The notes below the pieces were generated by a model that had not been told where the DNA came from, did no database searches, and was given only the letters and a program-made list of their open reading frames with translations. DNA of 64,000 nt from Owenia fusiformis (taxonomy: Eukaryota > Annelida > Polychaeta > Sabellida > Oweniidae), in NCBI GenBank assembly GCA_903813345.2, contig CAIIXF020000008.1:34310867-34374866 (forward strand), written 5' to 3'. The position numbers were made by a program, and so were the translations under genes. Below, piece after piece: positions 59,173-64,000 of the stretch (position 1 is the stretch's first letter; each line of letters opens with the position of its first letter).

Positions 59173-60134
59173 CTATAATGTAAAACCAATTTGTTTATCA
59201 CAAATATTTATTCAGAAGTTTTATGGAATTTGTTCTTAAAAGATTTACAGACTGTAATATGAATATGAAGAGATTCAATATTTAAACTGCTTAGAATCAG
59301 AGGTGTAGCCTTAAAATGGGATAAGACATTAAGACTTAATTTTCACAGTAGCAATTTCAAAATACAGATGAATTAACAGTTTTCTTTAAGTTCTGGCAAG
59401 AGAATTGCCAGTCTCCTCCTTGGCTACACCCGTGATCATAGAATTATATAACATTGAAATAGAAAATAAATACTTATTTTATTTTAATGAAGCATTCAAT
59501 TATACTGTTATGGTTGCCCAAAACGAAATCCACATGAATTGATGTTGATTTGGCAACCATGGAAACAAACTTGCATGAAGCTATCCCAGCATGCCCCATC
59601 ACAATATTTCCAATAGATCACAAAAGCTTCCAAAAATACAAGTCAAATTAATTTTACCAAAAGTTTAATTTCTCATATTTTAGTGGTCAGCAATCTTCAA
59701 TTTTGAATATCACCTCTGGGGCACCAGATTTCCCAAAACATCTGATAGATAATAAGATTATCCTTTCCACTTGTTTCATAATTTGACACCGAATCATATC
59801 ATATAAATGTAACCGTGACAAAGAATGAAAATGAAGAAAACAAACAAAAAGCCAAAAAAAATATGCGAAAAACAAACTTTTTTGGTGTAATTAATTTGAC
59901 CTATGCAAACACTTGCAGTGATCTTTAGAATAATGAAGAATACAAAAATATGAGAAAACAAACTTTTGGTGTTACTAATTTGACAACTTGCACATACCTA
60001 TTTAAACGCTTGCATAACTGAAGGGGAAGTCTCAACATCAGCTTAGCTAGTTTTGTCTTAAATACACATATTCAAATAACATAATCAGAAAGTGAGAAAG
60101 TTAAGGTGTAGAAGTTGTCACTGTGTACACATAT
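59173..60134. other. PSME4 intron, unique part
   Basis: AT-rich intron sequence; no gene. A mild internal repeat occurs around 59870-59990 ('aacaaacttttttggtgt' variants). Confidence 0.4.
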
Positions 60135-60665
60135 TACATTGATGTTTGGGTATATGACATGTCGTTTGGATTCTTTGGGTATATGACATGTCGTTCGGAT
60201 TCTTTGGGTAAATTGCATGTTGTTTTGATTATTTTGGTAAATTGCATGTTGTTTGGATTCTTTGGGTAAATTGCATGTTGTTTGGATTCTTTGGGTAAAT
60301 TGCATGTCGTTTGGATTCTTTGGGTAAATTGCATGTTATTTGGATTCTTTGGGTAAATTGCATGTCGTTTGGATTCTTTGGGTAAATTGCATGTTGTTTG
60401 GATTCTTTGGGTAAATTGCATGTCGTTTGGATTCTTTGGGTAAATTGCATGTTGTTTGGATTCTTTGGGTAAATTGCATGTTGTTTGGATTCTTTGGGTA
60501 AATTGCATGTTGTTTGAATTATTTGGGTAAATTGCATGTTGTTTGGATTCTTTGGGTAAATTGCATGTTGTTTGGATTCTTTTGGTAAATTGCATGTTGT
60601 TTGGATTCTTTGGGTGAATTGCATGTTGTTTGGATTCTTTGAGTAAATTACCTGCTGCATGGATA
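60135..60665. repeat. 29-bp minisatellite, ~18 units
   Basis: Unit 'ttgggtaaattgcatgttg' plus 'tttggattct', with TGT/CGT alternation at one position. Because 29 is not a multiple of three, all three frames stay open in turn, producing long spurious reading frames on the minus strand. Confidence 0.92.
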
Positions 60666-61084
60666 CTTTGGGTATAGCTAGGGTAAATCACATGTTGAGT
60701 GGGTTCTTTATGCATATTTCATGTTGTTTGGGTCTCATAGTGTATATTACATACATGTTGTTTTGATTCTTGAGTAAATTACTTTTTGTGCGGATTCTTT
60801 TAATATATTACATGTCATTTGGATTCCTTAGGTCGATCACACGTTGTTTGGAAACAGGACATGTCCTTTCTGTAAATCAAAAAGGTATATTTATCATATT
60901 GTTTGCCTCGTTTAGGTATAGCTTCTATTGTTAGCCTCATTGGAGTATGTCACATATATTTTGCCTCATATATATTTGCCTGATATTATACCTCATATAA
61001 ATGTATATTATTGTGTTTGCCTCATTTAGGTATGTGTTAATGTCATTGTGATGTATCACAAGTCATCAGACACATGTGTGCATT
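60666..61084. other. PSME4 intron
   Basis: Decayed edge of the 29-bp array, then a loose 'ttgcctcatttaggtat' repeat (60900-61030). No gene. Confidence 0.5.
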
Positions 61085-61119
61085 AGGATGGCACTCCAAG
61101 CCGTATCTGCTTGTATTGG

Positions 61120-62105
61120 GTGTCTACAAAACTAAGACCTAAGACCTAAGACCTACAAAACTAAGACCCCCCACGTTATAAAACTAAGACCCTGTTATAA
61201 AACTAAGACCCCCCATGTAATAAAACTAAGACCCTGTTATAAAACTAAGACCCCCCACGTTATAAAACTAAGACCCTGTTATAAAACTAAGACCCCCCAC
61301 GTAATAAAACTAAGACCCTGTTATAAAACCAAGACCCCCCACGTTATAAAACTAAGACCCTGTAATAAAACTAAGACCCCCCACGTAATAAAACTAAGAC
61401 CCTGTTATAAAACTAAGACCCCCCACGTTATAAAACTAAGACCCTGTTATAAAACTAAGACCCCCCACGTTATAAAACTAAGACCCCCCACGTTATAAAA
61501 CTAAGACCCTGTTATAAAACTAAGACCCCCCACGTTATAAAACTAAGACCCTGTTATAAAACTAAGACCCCCCACGTTATAAAACTAAGACCCTGTTATA
61601 AAACTAAGACCCCCCACGTTATAAAACTAAGACCCTGTTATAAAACTAAGACCCCCCACGTTATAAAACTAAGACCCTGTTATAAAACTAAGACCCCCCA
61701 CGTTATAAAACTAAGACCCTGTTATAAAACTAAGACCCCCCCACGTTATAAAACTAAGACCCTGTTATAAAACTAAGACCCCCCACGTTATAAAACTAAG
61801 ACCCTGTTATAAAACTAAGACCCCCCACGTTATAAAACTAAGACCCTGTTATAAAACTAAGACCCCCCACATAATAAAACTAAGACCCTGTTATAAAACT
61901 AAGACCTCCCACGTTATAAAACTAAGACCCTGTTATAAAACTAAGACCCCCCACGTTATAAAACTAAGACCCTGTTATAAAACTAAGACCCCCACGTAAT
62001 AAAACTAAGACCCTGTTATAAAACTAAGACCCCCCACGTTATAAAACTAAGACCCTGTTATAAAACTAAGACCTCCCACGTTATAAAACTAAGACCCTGT
62101 TATAA
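61120..62105. repeat. 42/43-bp satellite array, left flank of the palindrome
   Basis: About 23 near-perfect units of 'ttataaaactaagaccctg' plus 'ttataaaactaagacccccc' plus 'acg'. The same array in inverted orientation starts at 63721 and runs off the window. The two halves are themselves variants of one ~21-bp monomer (TTATAAAACTAAGACC). Confidence 0.95.
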
Positions 62106-63720
62106 GAATCAGTCACCGTGCCTTGCTCTGCTCGCCACAAGGTAGTCTTGCTTCTGGTCCTTGTGTTCCCTTCTAATATACAGATTCTCCCCACTAACAT
62201 AAAGATTCTATAAAAGGTAGTCTTGCTTCTGGTCCTTGTGTTCTCTTCTAATATACAGATTCTCCCCACTAACATAAAGATTCTACAAAAGGTAGTCTTG
62301 CTTCTGGTCCTTGTGTTCCCTTCTCACATACAGAATCTACACATGGTAGTCTTGCCTCTGGCCCTTGTTTACCCTAGTAACATACACATATGGTAGTCTT
62401 GCCACTGACCCTTGTTTTCCCTAGTAACATACACATATACATAATTTTAAGGTAGTCTCGGCTCTATCCCTCGAGTTCCCCAGTAACATACAGGTCTAAG
62501 ACCCTGTTATAAAAGGACCAGAAGCAAGACTATCTTTTGTAGAATCTGTATAACATCGGATTATATAAAAATGGACTGTAACAAATACCCGGATTTGTTG
62601 GTTTTTAAAAAAATATTTTTTTGATATCACTTTTTATGCCCAGCATAAAACGTGATGTCCCATTTTATGCTGGCATAAAATGTGATGTCCATTTTATGCT
62701 GGCATAAAAAGTGATGTCCCATTTCATGCATTTTATGCTGGCATAAAAAGTGATGTCCCATTTTATGCTGAGCATAAAAAGAGATACCCCATTTTCTGCT
62801 GGTATTATTTAGTAAGTGATGTTTAAAGGTGGTTCAAGATTTCAGACCCATCTTTCTCACATAGATTGCTGAACTTATTTTAGTTTTATTTTAGAATTAA
62901 GAATTAATAGCTGAAACTGTTCTGTTTGTCCTAGCAAACAATATCCCAATATGCATTTGAAATTCATTTTTATCTATATGTGTTGACAGTCTGTGATGTC
63001 ATCATCAATCATCACAATGGGAATTAGGTGAATTCTATCTGTGACAGTGAGATTATCTATGATGTCACATAGTAGTTTGATTTCTAAGAAATGTGGCAGA
63101 GTTCTATCTATGACAGAGATGCTTTGTGCTGTCATCATGAATTATCTAGTTTCCATTGTGATGATTGATGATGTCATCAGAGTACTTTGTGATGTCATCG
63201 TGAATTACCTCATGTCTATTGTGATGATTGATGATGACATCACAGACTGTCAACAAATAGACAGAAGAAGTTGAACTACAAGTTGGAAAATTGTTTGCCA
63301 GGGCAAAACAACTCAGTTTCAGCTAATAATTCTTAATTCTATTAGGAATTCTTAACTAACAATGGTTCAGCAATCTGTGCAAGAATGATGGGTCTTAAAT
63401 CTTGAACTACCATTAAACATCACTTCCAAAACAATACCAGCATAAAATCTCTTTTTATGCTCAGCATAAAATGGGACATCACTTTTTATGCCAGCATAAA
63501 ATGGGATATCACTTTTTATGCCAGCATAAAATGGGACAACACTTTTTATGCCGGGCATAAAAAGTGATATCAAAAAATTACTTTTTTTAAAAATCAATAA
63601 ATCCAGGTATTTGTTACAGTCCATTTTTATATAATCCGCTGTTGTATGTTACTGGGGAACACAAGGCCCAGAGGCAAGACTACCTTGTGGCGAGCAGAGC
63701 AAGGCACGGTGACTGATTCT
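62106..63720. repeat. Large imperfect palindrome (foldback)
   Basis: The left arm (62106 to about 63030) and right arm (about 63215-63720) are inverse copies. Outer ends 'aatcagtcaccgtgccttgc' and its inverse; middle 'aaaatggactgtaacaaata' and its inverse; inner 'ttgacagtctgtgatgtcat' and its inverse. The left arm carries an extra ~350 bp of tandem 'aaggtagtcttgcttctggt' units (62150-62500). Both arms hold 'agcataaaa'/'ttttatgct' blocks that can also fold locally. The loop is about 180 bases. Confidence 0.88.
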
Positions 63721-64000
63721 TATAACAGGGTCTTAGTTTTATTACGTGGGGGGTCTTAGTTTTATAACAGGGTCTTAGTTTTATAACGTGGGGGGTCTTA
63801 GTTTTATAACAGGGGGGGTCTTAGTTTTATAACAGGGTCTTAGTTTTATAACGTGGGGGGTCTTAGTTTTATAACAGGGTCTTAGTTTTATAACGTGGGG
63901 GGTCTTAGTTTTATAACAGGGTCTTAGTTTTATTACGTGGGGGGTCTTAGTTTTATAACAGGGCCTTAGTTTTATAACGTGGGGTGTCTTAGTTTTATAA
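63721..64000. repeat. Inverted satellite array, right flank of the palindrome
   Basis: Inverse copy of the 61120-62105 array ('ggtcttagttttataacagg' units), cut by the window end. Its presence on the far side makes the whole structure array - arm - loop - arm - array. Confidence 0.92.

Noticed and set aside
60134-60715. Minus-strand open frames of 143 and 193 codons rich in NNMQF/HAIYPK
   Set aside because: Produced by the 29-bp minisatellite; the protein is only the repeat read in rotating frames.
61120-62105. CRISPR-like regular array
   Set aside because: Eukaryotic satellite: there are no unique spacers, the 42/43-bp period is entirely repeat, and there are no cas genes.

Overview
This is animal nuclear DNA: AT-rich, with multi-exon genes using GT-AG splice sites, many DNA-transposon footprints, a LINE and very many minisatellites. 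The genes (a proteasome activator PA200/PSME4, intronless UDP-glycosyltransferases and RING/B-box/NHL TRIM proteins in tandem copies) and the style of the repeats suggest a marine invertebrate, most likely a mollusc or another lophotrochozoan. The species cannot be named from the sequence alone.

Layout. 1-1833 is the end of a DNA transposon that continues off the left edge. 1834-11269 holds two tandem, intronless, full-length UDP-glycosyltransferase genes on the minus strand (2285-3889 and 7366-8979), with a mariner-like MITE and a foldback element. 11270-17530 is a complete copy of the same transposon in the opposite orientation. It has terminal repeats beginning CCCTCACCAAAAAT, a TA target duplication, a transposase-like zinc-finger fragment, two nested insertions and a satellite whose units carry palindromes. 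17678-59172 contains 21 consecutive exons of a PSME4 (PA200) gene on the minus strand. They can be joined in frame into about 1,198 codons. Its start lies beyond 64000, and its C-terminal portion is not between these exons and the left edge. One 27-kb intron (29762-56772) holds three plus-strand TRIM genes (31992, 38736, 53930) in a tandem triplication, each antisense to PSME4. The middle copy of the triplicated unit has been enlarged by a dead LINE (42425-48090) and by two TIR elements. 59173-64000 is the next PSME4 intron and holds minisatellites and a very large palindrome with a satellite array on both outer sides.

Main discovery. In PSME4, at least six exon-intron junctions have been turned into local tandem arrays: exons at 56.8k (donor), 25.2k (acceptor), 24.0k (acceptor), 23.2k (donor), 19.3k (acceptor) and 18.1k (acceptor). 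Each array unit contains the exon edge plus the splice signal. The clearest is the donor array at 22413-23137. Its 51-bp unit is exactly the last 45 nt of the exon plus GTAAGT, so each unit offers another in-phase donor that would add 17 residues. I know of no name for this recurrent amplification of splice junctions within one gene.

The segmental copies (UGT pair, TRIM triplet, transposon pair) also serve as natural filled/empty-site comparisons. They show that several nested insertions arrived after the duplications. All calls are by eye. Exon edges rest on reading-frame continuity, splice consensus and resemblance to known PSME4 proteins recalled from family knowledge, not on an alignment.
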